This document shows, one piece after another, positions 33,083 to 43,226 of a DNA stretch of 64,000 bases (the first letter of the stretch is position 1; the number at the start of each line of letters is the position of its first letter). Position numbers and translations under genes: made by a program. The notes below the pieces were generated by a model that saw only the letters and a program-made list of their open reading frames with translations, was not told the origin of the DNA and did not search any database. Location of the stretch: NCBI GenBank assembly GCA_039821555.1, contig JBCBNX010000001.1, positions 298,576-362,575 of the forward strand, given 5' to 3'. This DNA comes from Bacteroidota bacterium (GTDB taxonomy: Bacteria > Bacteroidota > Rhodothermia > Rhodothermales > Rubricoccaceae).

Positions 33083-36000
33083 CTACCTGAGCAAGGTCAT
33101 CTGCGCCGAGGTGGTGGTTCCTGACTCTAGGTGCCGAGCCCGAAGGACGTAGACGCCGCTGGCATGGCCCGTGAGGTCGACTCGGACGACGGCCGTGCCA
33201 GCAGTCATGCGCGGCAGCATGAGTTGCTGTACGAGGCGGCCCGTCACGTCGTAGATCGCCACCTCGTAGTCGCCGTCGTCGGCGAGGAGAAGGCGGGCCT
33301 CCGTGGTTGGGTTGAACGGGTTCGGGTAGAAGCCCTCAATGCCGAGTTGCTCAGGCAAGGACGAATCGCTGTCGAGGACCCAGGCATTGGCGCCTCCGGC
33401 TTGCGCAATACGGACGCCGTCGCCGACTGTGACGGTCGCCGGGGCTGAGGTTGCTGTGGCGCCCTGGTCATCGGTAGCAATCGCGGAGAGCGTATACACG
33501 CCAGTCGGGGCGCGGCGGACGCGCACCGAGAACGGCGCGCTCGTGTCCTCGCCGATGGGCTCGCCGTCCACGAGGAACGTGACCTTCGTTACGGTGCCAT
33601 CCGGATCTGACGCGTCGACACGGAGTGTCACGCTCCGGCCTGCGTCGAGGCGATCACCGTCCTGGGGCGACGTGAGCTCCACGACCGGTGCTTGGTTCTC
33701 GGCAGGCTCCTCGCCACCGCCGCTGGATCCTCCGTCACCGGTGTCGACGCCGCCAGTCGACCTACCACGCGAAAGGTCTGCCTCCTGGATGACACGGAGC
33801 CCGAAGCCTGGGCCTTCCCATTTGATCGACAGCTTTGGGTTCGACAGCTTCTTGTAGTGCTGGACATCAATGGCGTGGTAGCCCGCGGCGAGGCGAACGT
33901 AGCCTTCTCGGACTTCAGGCTGGCCGGGGCGGTTGCCCTGAATGACGACCTCGTCGCCGATGGAGAGCGTGCCCCCTTCCTTCGCGTCCATGACGAATCG
34001 GTAGGTGCCCGTTGTGGGCACGTCGAGGAAGCCCTCGTAGGAGACCGCGTGGCCCGAGAGTACGGGAAGGGCATCGAGGTCGAATTTGGAAGCGATACCC
34101 TCGCCCGTGGCGACGCCGAGTGTGTCAGCACGTGGCAGTTCGAGGAACGTACCGCTCCAGTAGGTGAACGCGACACCCGGCACCGCGTCGGTGAGCGATG
34201 TGCTAGCCTGTGGCTCAGCAAGGGCACTGTCGTCCGGACAGTAGAAGCCTGTTGTCATCCAGTCGCAGAAGCTGATCGACGCGTCGTCGTCGCCCTCGCC
34301 GTGCACCATGCCCGGACGGTTTGTGCCGGCGAGCGAGCCGTCGGCGTCGTAGATGCCGCCGTACTGCATCTTGTTGAAAAAGAAGACTGGCTCAGTGTTT
34401 ACGAACCGCAGGCCCGAGGTCTCACTACCGGGCTCCAGCTTGCGCCATTCAACGGTAATGGCAGCTGGTTCTACGTTCACGAACGTCGCGCCGTCGATCG
34501 AGACGCGGCGTAGGTTCTCGTGCGACTTCTTCTGCGTCTGGTCGGTGATGTTGACGCCGCCCGCGGAACGCGCGTGGCGTGCGGTGGCTGGGATCGCACC
34601 GCCGACGTCGTTGGCCGTATTCCCTACGACGAACAGGTCGCGGATGCGGCCGAACGTCTGGCTCACGCCGATACCTGCATCTGCCACGACAGCGCCGACA
34701 ATCGTTTCGTTCTCCTCCTCGATCCAGACGCCGGAGTGGCTCACCTTGTAGGCGAGGAAGTCCGGGCCGAATTCGAGGGGGTAAGGACCTTCTCGCAGGC
34801 CGATCATTAGGCCTGCCCCGTGCATCTTGGGTCCGTAGGAGGCGTGGCTGCCGAGACCGGGTGTCTCGTAGATCGCATGGGCGACGTTGCCGGTGAATGT
34901 GATCGGCCGATCACGATGCAGGTAGCGCGTGAACGTGGTGAAGCTCGACATGTACTGCTGGTCGAAGAAGAAGCCGTGACCCCGGTAGGAGCCGGCTGCG
35001 CGATTGTCGCGGATCTCGTTGTGGGGGTTGCGGCCCCAGAAGATGCCCGAGCGTTCCTCGCCCTGCGCTGACAACTCGTAGTTCTCGCGGTGCGGGAACG
35101 CAAAGTCGCGCGGTTGCTTGGCCCAGTTCAGAATGCCGAGGTTGCCGATGAACCGATTGTCGTACTCCTCGCCATCTTCGGCAAACACATACATGTGGTC
35201 CGTGACGTGGTAAGCGACGTTGTTCTCGACCGTCACGCGCTGCGTGCGGTGGGTGGCATAGGCCCGCTGGTAGCTGTGATGCACCGAGTTGCCCCGCGCG
35301 TAGTCGCTCGGCCGGTCGCCGGCGAGGTGCCAGTGAATCGGGTAGCGGCCTCTCACGCCCGTCTGGCCCATGCGCACGAGTTCGACGCCTTCGATCTGGG
35401 CCGTGCCGCCGACCATGAACATGACGTGCCCGCCAAAGCCGACGTGGTAGCCGGTCTCGTCAATGCGAGTCAGGCTGTTCTCGTCGCCCTGAATCACGAT
35501 GTCGCGTGTCAGAAGGCCGACTTCGGCGCGCATGTCGATGCGGCGGCCCTCGATGGTCTGGATCTCTCCGAAGTGACGGTAGTCGAGGGGCTCCGTCAGC
35601 GTGACCGTTCGCCCGTTGACACGCTCGACGACGCGCTTCTCGGCTTCGAAGGGGCTATAGCCACTCGGCGCGATCACGATCTCGTCGCCAGGGCGCCAGT
35701 CGACGCGGTCGGCGAGACGAAGCTCCCGGTCGCCAGGGCGCACGTGCCCGTCGAGGACGGTCCAGGAAACCGCATCGCGCCGGTGTCCATGAATGCCGAT
35801 GGAGCCGCCGTTCATCGTGGCGAGGAACTTGGTGCCCATCGACATAGAACCGCTGCCAGCTACGTTTTCGCTGGGATCGTCGGCGGTCAGCGTGATGGTG
35901 GCCTTGTGGCGGTAGGGTGCGTTCGGCGTACCGATTTCGAAGCGAGCTGTTGGGCCGCTTACGAGGATCCAGTCGGCGGTGAGGTCGACGGGCGCATCCG

Positions 36001-36367
36001 CAAACGAGAGCGTGCCCTCGACGCGGACGCCACCGAGCGGGGGCGTCGAAACGTCAAGGATGATGTGCTGGCCGACTGGGATGAGCATGTCCGCACCGGC
36101 GCGAGGGAGTTGGCCGTCCCAGGTAGCCGGGTCGCTCCACAACTGGGGTGCGCTGGTCGTGGCGAACGAGCCGATCCAAGAGCGCTCAGAGAGGATGTCG
36201 GGGTTGATTGCGCAGTCGAGGTTGCCCGAGGCGATGAAGGCATCGCGCTGCGACGCGGGCGCGTCGAGATTGAGGGCGGCTCGTGCAGGCAGACTTGTCG
36301 CAAGGGCAAGTGCAGCGAGAACGAGACAGAGCCAGAGATGGCGGGAAGCACGTAGGTGCGTAGGCAT
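33083..36367 (-). CDS. Giant secreted G8 / beta-helix / PA14 / Ig-like T9SS protein, copy 1
   Basis: A 1094-residue exported protein. A signal peptide (LCLVLAALALATSLPARA) is followed by a G8 domain (about residues 75-200; LWSDPATWDGQLPRAGADMLI), a right-handed beta-helix region (about 250-640), and a PA14-like sugar-binding domain (FTYWSGTFLELPRAD, TYRFVMDAKEGGTLSIGDE). An Ig-like domain (about 895-985) and a C-terminal Por sorting domain (FYPNPFNPTTEARLLL, HASGVYVLRARH) complete it. G8/beta-helix proteins of animals (CEMIP, TMEM2) act on hyaluronan; a polysaccharide-directed role here is inferred. It is a tandem paralogue of the gene at 36736-39993. Confidence 0.9.
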   Translation of the reverse strand: MPTHLRASRHLWLCLVLAALALATSLPARAALNLDAPASQRDAFIASGNLDCAINPDILSERSWIGSFATTSAPQLWSDPATWDGQLPRAGADMLIPVGQHIILDVSTPPLGGVRVEGTLSFADAPVDLTADWILVSGPTARFEIGTPNAPYRHKATITLTADDPSENVAGSGSMSMGTKFLATMNGGSIGIHGHRRDAVSWTVLDGHVRPGDRELRLADRVDWRPGDEIVIAPSGYSPFEAEKRVVERVNGRTVTLTEPLDYRHFGEIQTIEGRRIDMRAEVGLLTRDIVIQGDENSLTRIDETGYHVGFGGHVMFMVGGTAQIEGVELVRMGQTGVRGRYPIHWHLAGDRPSDYARGNSVHHSYQRAYATHRTQRVTVENNVAYHVTDHMYVFAEDGEEYDNRFIGNLGILNWAKQPRDFAFPHRENYELSAQGEERSGIFWGRNPHNEIRDNRAAGSYRGHGFFFDQQYMSSFTTFTRYLHRDRPITFTGNVAHAIYETPGLGSHASYGPKMHGAGLMIGLREGPYPLEFGPDFLAYKVSHSGVWIEEENETIVGAVVADAGIGVSQTFGRIRDLFVVGNTANDVGGAIPATARHARSAGGVNITDQTQKKSHENLRRVSIDGATFVNVEPAAITVEWRKLEPGSETSGLRFVNTEPVFFFNKMQYGGIYDADGSLAGTNRPGMVHGEGDDDASISFCDWMTTGFYCPDDSALAEPQASTSLTDAVPGVAFTYWSGTFLELPRADTLGVATGEGIASKFDLDALPVLSGHAVSYEGFLDVPTTGTYRFVMDAKEGGTLSIGDEVVIQGNRPGQPEVREGYVRLAAGYHAIDVQHYKKLSNPKLSIKWEGPGFGLRVIQEADLSRGRSTGGVDTGDGGSSGGGEEPAENQAPVVELTSPQDGDRLDAGRSVTLRVDASDPDGTVTKVTFLVDGEPIGEDTSAPFSVRVRRAPTGVYTLSAIATDDQGATATSAPATVTVGDGVRIAQAGGANAWVLDSDSSLPEQLGIEGFYPNPFNPTTEARLLLADDGDYEVAIYDVTGRLVQQLMLPRMTAGTAVVRVDLTGHASGVYVLRARHLESGTTTSAQMTLLR

Positions 36368-36735
36368 GGTCCGAGAAGCGACATGGGTAGGGAGCAGGCG
36401 GGTGATCCCGGCGAGCGCCGGCCTGCGTTGAGTCGCTATTCGGTATCAGCGTGAGAAGCGTAGCGCTAAGGGTTGAGTCTCGAAACGAGCTCGAACGCCC
36501 ACGATCGGGAGTTCATATCTGCTGTTTGGAAAGCCCAGGGCGGATGTGCTGCGCCTGTATTCGACGTCGTTTCGATGCGTGGCACATCGACTCGCGTGGC
36601 GATCGGCATCGGGACTGCAATACGGGCTAGAATCGGAACGAAGACGGTTTCCAGAACGCGCTAGTGAAACCCTCTAACGAAAAGCGGGCACCGTCCGAAG
36701 ACCGTGCCCGCTCGCAATCCGTGTGACCGGACGAC
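36368..36735. other. Intergenic region between tandem G8-domain genes
   Basis: About 370 bases of lower coding character. It holds the terminator of copy 2 at 36683-36712 and presumably the promoter of copy 1. No small gene is convincing; the open frame 36473-36664 has no family resemblance or ribosome site. Confidence 0.5.
36683..36712 (-). terminator. Terminator after the second G8-domain gene
   Basis: A perfect 9-bp stem (36683-36691 with 36704-36712) and 12-base loop; on the minus strand it is followed by a T-run (tttt). It lies 24 bases after the stop of the upstream G8 gene. Confidence 0.75.
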
Positions 36736-39700
36736 CTACTTCAGCATCGTCACGCGCTCTGTGATCGTCTGCCCTGTCGAGGCTTGACGAGCCTGCAGGA
36801 TGTAAAGCCCGCTGGCGTGCCCGCTCAGGTCGAGGGGGATATCCACATAGCCCGCCTCCTGGTCTAGCAGCAGAATCTCTTGTACGAGCCGACCCGCGAC
36901 GTCGAAGATCTTGACATCGTAGTCACCAGCGAGCGGCATTGCCAATGACATGGTCGTGGCTGGGTTGAAGGGGTTCGGATAGACATCGTCGATGGCAAAC
37001 TCGGCGGGCAGCGCCGATGAGTTGGAGAGACCCGCTTGGGCTGCTTCGAAAACGGTGATGTCAATGGGGGCCGACATCGTGCGCGCGCCCTCGTTGTCGA
37101 CAGCTTCCGCCGTGATCGTGTAGGAGCCTGGCGAGAAGCGGGTGCCCCACTTCCACGGGGCCTTCTTGTCGCGACGCGTCTGGGTGCCATTCACGTAGAA
37201 GTAGACATCTGCGACCTCGCCGTCGGGGTCGCTGGCATCGACGCGGATGACGACACGCTTGTTGGACGAGAACGAACTCCCATCGCCGGGCTTCGTGATC
37301 GTGACCACCGGCGACTGGTTCTCGTCGGAGCTACCTCCGCCACCATCGCCGCCACCACCGCCGCCGGGCGGTTCCGTAGCCGTGCCCCAGACAAGTTCGT
37401 CGTCGCGTACGTCGCGCAGGCTAAAGCTTGGGCCATCCCACTTCAGCGCGAGCTGCGGATTTGAGAGCTTCTTATAGTGGTCAATTGCGATGGCGTGGTA
37501 GCCCGCTTCGAGGCGGACCCAACCCTCGTGGACCTGCGGCTGGCCAGGGCGGCTTGTCCAGATCACCGTCTCGCCGTTGATGGACAACGCTCCGCCTTCT
37601 TTGGCGTTGAGCTGGAACCGATAGTCGCCCGTCTCAGGGGCGTCGATGAAGCCTTCGAAGCGAACCGTGTGGCCCGAGTACACCGGGAGAACGCTCAGGT
37701 CGAAGTTGTCGGCGACCCCCGTGTCAGACGGGCTGTCGAGGCCGTCGACCTCGACAAGCTGGTAAAAATCGCCCTTCCACAGTGTGAACTGGACGCCCGG
37801 CCGCGGATTTTCGACGCCGACGGCTGTAGCCGGTGCTACTGTACCACCATCGTCGGGGCAGAACCAGCCGCTCGAAGCACCCATCCAGTCGCATTCGTTG
37901 ATCGTGGCGACCCGGTCGTTCTCGCCGTAAACCATGCCAGGCTTGCCCTTGCCGGAGAGTGACCCATCGGCGTCGTAGATGCCGCCATACTCCATCTTCG
38001 TGAAGAAGAAGAGCGGGTCCGTGTTGACAAAGTTGAGCCCGGACACTTCGCTACCGAGTTCGAGCTTGCGCCATTCGATGGTCACCGCTGCGGGCTCTAC
38101 GTTCACGAATGTCGCGCCGTCGATGCGTAGGACGCGGTCATTCTCCTTTGCCTTTTTCTGGCTCTGGTCGGTGATGTTGACGCCACCGATCGACCCGAAG
38201 TGCCGCGCGGTGGCCGGGATCGGGCCGCCGATGTCGTTGTCGGTATTGCCGGCTACAAAGAGGTCGCGGATGCTCCCCAGCATGGGGCTCACGCCAATGC
38301 CCGAGTCCGTCACGACGGCGCCGACGATCGTCTCGTTCTCTTCTTCGATCCAGACGCCGGAGTGGCTCACCTTGTAGGCTAGGAAGTCGGGGCCGAACTC
38401 GAGCGGGTAGGGGCCTTCGCGCAGGCCGATCATCAGACCAGACCCCCGCGTCTCGGGGCCATAGGATGCGAAGGAGCCTGTGCCCGGGTTAATAAAGATT
38501 GAGTGGGCTACGTTGCCCTGGAAGACGATAGGCTGGTCGCGGTGGAGCCAGCGCCGTAGCGTCGTGAAGCTCGCCATGAACTGCTGATCGAAGAAGTATC
38601 CGTGGCCGAGGTACGACCCTGCGGCGCGGTTGTCGACCAACTCGTTGTGGGGGTTGCGGCCCCAGAACAGCGCGGCGCGCTCTTCCGACTGGTTCGAGAG
38701 GCGCGGCGTCTGGCTCCGCCCAAACGCAAAGTGCTCCTCCAAGACCGCCCAGTTGAGGATGGCGAGGTTGCGGACGAACCGGTTGTCGACCTCGTCGCCA
38801 TCCTCCGAGAAGACAAACGTGTGGTTGGTCGTCGCGTAGGCCACGTTGTTCTCGACGGTCACCTGGTGCGACTTGTGGATGTTGACCGCCCGCTGGAAGT
38901 TGTGGTGGAACGACGAGTTGCGGACGTAGTCGCTCGGGCGATAGTCGGCATAGTGCCAGTGCATCGCATAGCGGCCTGACTTGCCCGTCTGGCCCATGTT
39001 CGTGACCTCGACGCCTTCGATCGTGACGATGCCGCCCGCCATAAACATCATGTGGCCGCCGAAGCCGTAGCGGTAGCCGTACGACGAGACGCCGTCCTCG
39101 CTCGCCGCGTCGCCCTGGATCAGGATGTTGCGTGAGAGGAGGCCCACTTCGGCGCGCATATCGATGCGGCGGCCCTCGATGGTCTGGATTTCGCCATAGT
39201 GGCGATAGTCGAGCGGTTCGGTGAGGCGAACGGTGCGGCCACTGACGCTCTCCACGACGCGCTGTTCAGCTTCGTAGGCGTTGTAGCCGCTCGGCGCGAT
39301 CACGATGACATCGCCGGATTCCCAGTTGACAGCGTCCGAGACGCGGATCGAGCGGTCGCCTCGCGCGGCATGCTGGTCGAGGACGGTCCACGATGTTTTG
39401 TCGCGGCTGGCGCCGTGCATGGTCAGCGAACCGCCATCGCGCGTGATGATGAACTTGTTGCCCGTCTTGAATGCGCCGGTGCCAGCCACATTGCGGTCGC
39501 GGTTGTTGCCGGTCAGGGTGATCGTGGCCTGCGCCTCGAACGGGACCGATTCGGTGCCGACTTCCAGGAGGGCGCCGTTGCCCTCGATCAGGATCCAGTC
39601 GCTCGTGAGGCTCAGCGGTCGATCCTCGAAGCGGAGCGTGCCTTTGATGGTGAGGCTCTCAAGCGAGGCGGTGTCGGTGTCCAGCAGGACGACTTGATTG

Positions 39701-39993
39701 GACTCGATGACGACTTTGTCACCGCTTCGCGGAACGCGGCCGTTGGCCCACGTCGATGGATCGCTCCAGCGCTGTACTGCGCCAGGGACCATTCCCGCTG
39801 GCGCTACCGAGAAGAGCGCGTCAGCGAAGTAAGCGGGGTCCAGTGGGGAATTGCACTCTAGTGCAGTCGTGGCCGCGAAGGCCTCTCGGTCAGGAACCGA
39901 GCGCTCCTCTGCTGTGGCAGCAGTGGGGAGCAGCGAAAGCGAGAGCAGGACAGTGAGGAGGGGACGGAACGGAGGGCGCAGCGTCTGGGGCAT
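36736..39993 (-). CDS. Giant secreted G8 / beta-helix / PA14 / Ig-like T9SS protein, copy 2
   Basis: About 1085 residues from ATG 39993 (MPQTLRPPFRPLLTVLLSLSLL, a signal peptide; a start at 40026 is possible). Domains are in the same order as in copy 1: G8 (RWSDPSTWANGRVPRSGD), beta-helix, PA14-like (TGDYRFQLNAKEGGALSINGE), a Gly-rich linker (PPGGGGGGDGGGGSSDE), Ig-like domain and Por sorting domain (VYPNPFNPATTMSLAM, HASGLYILQARQ). Long stretches match copy 1 exactly at protein level, for example the block around YPLEFGPDFLAYKVSHSGVW, so the pair arose by tandem duplication. Ligand or substrate is unknown. Confidence 0.9.
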   Translation of the reverse strand: MPQTLRPPFRPLLTVLLSLSLLPTAATAEERSVPDREAFAATTALECNSPLDPAYFADALFSVAPAGMVPGAVQRWSDPSTWANGRVPRSGDKVVIESNQVVLLDTDTASLESLTIKGTLRFEDRPLSLTSDWILIEGNGALLEVGTESVPFEAQATITLTGNNRDRNVAGTGAFKTGNKFIITRDGGSLTMHGASRDKTSWTVLDQHAARGDRSIRVSDAVNWESGDVIVIAPSGYNAYEAEQRVVESVSGRTVRLTEPLDYRHYGEIQTIEGRRIDMRAEVGLLSRNILIQGDAASEDGVSSYGYRYGFGGHMMFMAGGIVTIEGVEVTNMGQTGKSGRYAMHWHYADYRPSDYVRNSSFHHNFQRAVNIHKSHQVTVENNVAYATTNHTFVFSEDGDEVDNRFVRNLAILNWAVLEEHFAFGRSQTPRLSNQSEERAALFWGRNPHNELVDNRAAGSYLGHGYFFDQQFMASFTTLRRWLHRDQPIVFQGNVAHSIFINPGTGSFASYGPETRGSGLMIGLREGPYPLEFGPDFLAYKVSHSGVWIEEENETIVGAVVTDSGIGVSPMLGSIRDLFVAGNTDNDIGGPIPATARHFGSIGGVNITDQSQKKAKENDRVLRIDGATFVNVEPAAVTIEWRKLELGSEVSGLNFVNTDPLFFFTKMEYGGIYDADGSLSGKGKPGMVYGENDRVATINECDWMGASSGWFCPDDGGTVAPATAVGVENPRPGVQFTLWKGDFYQLVEVDGLDSPSDTGVADNFDLSVLPVYSGHTVRFEGFIDAPETGDYRFQLNAKEGGALSINGETVIWTSRPGQPQVHEGWVRLEAGYHAIAIDHYKKLSNPQLALKWDGPSFSLRDVRDDELVWGTATEPPGGGGGGDGGGGSSDENQSPVVTITKPGDGSSFSSNKRVVIRVDASDPDGEVADVYFYVNGTQTRRDKKAPWKWGTRFSPGSYTITAEAVDNEGARTMSAPIDITVFEAAQAGLSNSSALPAEFAIDDVYPNPFNPATTMSLAMPLAGDYDVKIFDVAGRLVQEILLLDQEAGYVDIPLDLSGHASGLYILQARQASTGQTITERVTMLK

Positions 39994-40484
39994 GGAGGGA
40001 ATGCAAGACGTCGTGACGCCGACCACACGGGGCGGGTGTGCGCAGAGAGTGCGCAGCGCGAGAGCACCAACGGAGTGGAAAAGAACGTCGGCACGGGAGA
40101 GCAGCCGTGCAGTCCGGCAAGAGCAACGGACGGAGGGGACTCCGATGTATGGAGGGGAGCCGTGAACAGGACCTGCGCCTTAGAGGCGAAGGCGAGTCAG
40201 TATGACAACCCCAGCAAAACTGTGAGAATCAGCCAGTAAGGTTGTAAACATTAACATCCATCCATGAGCGATGAATGCTGACGATGTCATGGGATGGCAA
40301 GGTGCGTGCCAGCTTTGGAACATGGTGCCTCATTCTGGAGCAGGGGCGTGCTGGTGCCGAACCCACGCCCCAGAATCGGCGTTCGGGAGCGCTTCCGAGG
40401 TGGATCGAGAGGCGGCGACCCCGCGTATCTTGGCGCTCTCAATTCCGTCCTCCTTGCTGATCGGCCGATCGCCACCTCCTTCAC
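39994..40484. other. Divergent intergenic region before valS
   Basis: Nearly 500 bases between the G8 gene (minus) and valS (plus). It contains an A/T-rich block around 40200-40260 that may hold a promoter and the structured element at 40332-40376. No gene is supported; several short frames here have no family features. Confidence 0.5.
40332..40376 (+). promoter_or_regulatory. Structured element in the valS leader
   Basis: An inner stem of 8 bp, ggggcgtg (40343-40350) with cacgcccc (40364-40371), is extended by attct (40332-40336) pairing with agaat (40372-40376) across a 6-base bulge. It lies about 110 bases before the valS start. It may be a leader attenuator or a terminator-like fold; the sequence alone does not decide. 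Confidence 0.4.
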
Positions 40485-43205
40485 ATGTCCAACGAAACGT
40501 CCACCCCGGCCATCGAATCGTCTACTTCCGCATACGACCCCACGCAGATCGAGACTCGCTGGTACCGTTTCTGGGAGGAGGGCGGCTTCTTCAGCGCTAA
40601 CGCTCACGCTGGCAAGAAGCCACACGTCATTGCGATGCCGCCGCCCAACGTCACTGGGCGGCTCCACATGGGTCACGGCCTCCAGGACACCGTGCAGGAT
40701 GCCTACACCCGTCTCCGCCGCATGCAAGGCTACGAGGCGCTATGGATCCCTGGCCTCGACCACGCGGGCATTGCTACGCAGAACGTGGTCGAGCGGACGC
40801 TGAAGAAGCAAGAGGGCAAGACGCGCCACGACCTTGGCCGCGAAGCCTTCGTGGACCGAGTCTACGATTGGAAAGAGGAGTACGGCGAGATCATCCTCCA
40901 GCAGAAGCGCCGCCTCGGCGTGTCGGCCGACTGGTCCCGCCAGCGCTTCACGATGGACGACGGTTTCTCCCGCGCCGTGCAGGACGTGTTCGTGAAGCTC
41001 CATGAGCAAGGCCTCGTCTACAAAGGGGACTACCTCGTCAACTGGGATCCGGGTAGCGGCACGGTGATCTCCAACGAAGAGGTCGACAACGTCGAGCGCG
41101 ACGGGCACCTGTGGTGGATCCAGTACCCGCTCGTGGAGGGCGAGGGCCACATCACCATCGCCACCACGCGACCCGAAACGATGCTCGGCGACACCGCCGT
41201 CGCGGTCAACCCAGACGACGACCGCTACCGGACGCTCGTCGGTAAGACGGTGCTGCTCCCGCTCGTCGGCCGCGAGATCCCGATCATCGCCGACAGCTAC
41301 GTGAAGGCCGAGTTTGGCGCGGGGGCGCTGAAGGTCACGCCCGCGCACGACGAGAACGACTTCGCCCTTGGGCAGCGCCATAGCCTGGAGAGCGTCACCG
41401 TGATCGACTTCGACGCGAAGATCAACGATAATGGCGGCACATACGCCGGCATGGACCGCTTCGCTGCCCGCAAGGCCATCGTCGCCGACCTCGAAGCGGA
41501 AGGACTGCTCGAAAAGGTCGAGCCCTACCGCCACACCGTCCCGATCTCGTCGCGCTCGGGTGCCGTCATCGAGCCGCTGCTCTCGCCGCAGTGGTACGTC
41601 CGTATGGAGCCGCTCGCCGAGCGTGCGCTGGACGTTGTCCGAGACGGCGCGATCACGTTCCACCCCGACCGCTGGAAGAACGAGTACTTCCGCTGGCTCG
41701 AAGACATCCGCGACTGGCCAATCAGCCGTCAACTCTGGTGGGGGCACCGCATTCCGGTGTGGTACCACACCGACGCGGACGGCCAAATCGACGAGCACCG
41801 CCCGTTCGTCGTCTCCGTCGATCAGCCCGAGCCGGGCATGGTGCAGGACGAGGACGTGCTCGACACGTGGTTCTCGTCGTGGCTCTGGCCCTTCGCGACG
41901 CTCGGCTGGCCGAACGAGACCGAGGATCTGAAGACGTTCTATCCGGGGTCGGTCCTCGTCTCGGGCTACGACATCCTCTTCTTCTGGATCGCGCGCATGG
42001 TGATGGCCGGGCTGCACTTCACCGACGAGGTGCCCTTCCGCGACATCTTCATCACGGGGATGATCAAGGACAAGCAGGGCCGCTGGATGTCGAAGTCGCT
42101 CGGCAACGGCATCGACCCGCTCGACATGGTGGAGCAGTATGGTGCCGACGCCGTGCGTTTCACAATGGCGGTCCTCTGCGCACAGGGGCAGGATATCAAG
42201 CTCGACCCGGCCAAGTTCGAGGGCGGGCGCAACTTCGCGAACAAGATCTGGAACGCCTTCCGCGTCTTCGGCCGCTTCATGGAGACGGGCGACGACGGGC
42301 GACCCGTTTCGGATCACGTCCGCACGCGCTCCTTCGAGGAGTTGGAGTTGGTCGAGCGCTGGATGCTGACGCGCCTCCAGGAGGGCATCCTCGATATCAC
42401 CGCCTCGATGGACCGTTATCGCATCTCTGAAGCGGCCAACCGCATCTACGACCTCTTCTGGCGCGACTACTGCGACTGGTATCTCGAACTGATCAAGCCA
42501 ACCTACGGGCCGGACGGTGAACTCCGCGCGATGGACCCGGACAAGCTCGCGCTGGCCGTCGAGATCTACGAGCAGCTGACGAAGCTGCTGCACCCGTTCA
42601 TGCCGTTCATCACCGAAGACCTCTGGTGGCGACTTCGCCCGCGGGAAGACGGCGCTGCGTGCATCGTCGCCAAGTGGCCCGAAGCCGATGCGTCGCTCGA
42701 AGACACTGAGGCGGCAACGGCGTTCAGCCTGATTCAGGATCTCGTGACGGCCGTCCGCTCGGTGCGTGCGCAGTACAACGTCCCGCCCTCGAAAGGCATC
42801 GCTGTGACGGTGAACATTGATGTGGACGGGGGGGACGCCGGCCGTGCTGAGCTCGTCGCCGTGCTCGACGCCAACCGCGCGACGTTCGCGGCCCTTGCAG
42901 GCGTGGATGGTCTCACGCTCGGGACAGGTCTCGCCAAGCCGAAAGCCTCTGCCGCCGTGGTCGTGGACCGACACGAGGTGTTCGTCCCGCTCACGGGCAT
43001 GATCAACCTCGAACAGGAACGCGCGCGCCTCACGAAAGAGATCGAGCAAAAGAAGGGCTTCCTGAAGGGCGTCGAGAAGAAGCTCTCCAACGAGAACTTC
43101 GTCAGTCGCGCCCCCGAGGCCATTGTCGAGAAGGAGCGCCAGAAGGCCGCCGACGCCCGCGCCGAGATCGCGAAGCTGGAAGCCAACCGCGACGACCTCG
43201 GCTAG
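40485..43205 (+). CDS. valS: Valyl-tRNA synthetase
   Basis: A 906-residue class I synthetase. The HIGH motif region is MPPPNVTGRLHMGHGL, the KMSKS motif is GRWMSKSLGNGIDPLDM. The editing domain follows the Rossmann start (TTRPETMLGDTAVAVNPDD). WWGHRIPVWY and DVLDTWFSSWLWPF are typical of ValRS. The anticodon-binding domain and a C-terminal coiled coil (LEQERARLTKEIEQKKGFLKGVEKKL) are present, so it is full length. The start MSNETSTPAIESSTS is 113 bases behind the leader hairpin. Confidence 0.98.
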   Translation: MSNETSTPAIESSTSAYDPTQIETRWYRFWEEGGFFSANAHAGKKPHVIAMPPPNVTGRLHMGHGLQDTVQDAYTRLRRMQGYEALWIPGLDHAGIATQNVVERTLKKQEGKTRHDLGREAFVDRVYDWKEEYGEIILQQKRRLGVSADWSRQRFTMDDGFSRAVQDVFVKLHEQGLVYKGDYLVNWDPGSGTVISNEEVDNVERDGHLWWIQYPLVEGEGHITIATTRPETMLGDTAVAVNPDDDRYRTLVGKTVLLPLVGREIPIIADSYVKAEFGAGALKVTPAHDENDFALGQRHSLESVTVIDFDAKINDNGGTYAGMDRFAARKAIVADLEAEGLLEKVEPYRHTVPISSRSGAVIEPLLSPQWYVRMEPLAERALDVVRDGAITFHPDRWKNEYFRWLEDIRDWPISRQLWWGHRIPVWYHTDADGQIDEHRPFVVSVDQPEPGMVQDEDVLDTWFSSWLWPFATLGWPNETEDLKTFYPGSVLVSGYDILFFWIARMVMAGLHFTDEVPFRDIFITGMIKDKQGRWMSKSLGNGIDPLDMVEQYGADAVRFTMAVLCAQGQDIKLDPAKFEGGRNFANKIWNAFRVFGRFMETGDDGRPVSDHVRTRSFEELELVERWMLTRLQEGILDITASMDRYRISEAANRIYDLFWRDYCDWYLELIKPTYGPDGELRAMDPDKLALAVEIYEQLTKLLHPFMPFITEDLWWRLRPREDGAACIVAKWPEADASLEDTEAATAFSLIQDLVTAVRSVRAQYNVPPSKGIAVTVNIDVDGGDAGRAELVAVLDANRATFAALAGVDGLTLGTGLAKPKASAAVVVDRHEVFVPLTGMINLEQERARLTKEIEQKKGFLKGVEKKLSNENFVSRAPEAIVEKERQKAADARAEIAKLEANRDDLG

Positions 43206-43226
43206 TCAGGTCGTCACGAGGGGCAC

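Noticed and set aside
35090-36355. A 421-residue plus-strand open frame
   Set aside because: Antisense shadow of the G8-domain gene at 33083-36367; no motif, no ribosome site.
37330-37380. Short GCC/CCG tandem-like stretch resembling a microsatellite
   Set aside because: It encodes the Gly-rich linker of the second G8-domain protein on the minus strand and needs no other explanation.
40740-43049. A 769-residue minus-strand open frame
   Set aside because: It lies fully antisense to valS, whose motifs are unambiguous; high GC with strong third-position bias keeps the reverse frame open. No family features.
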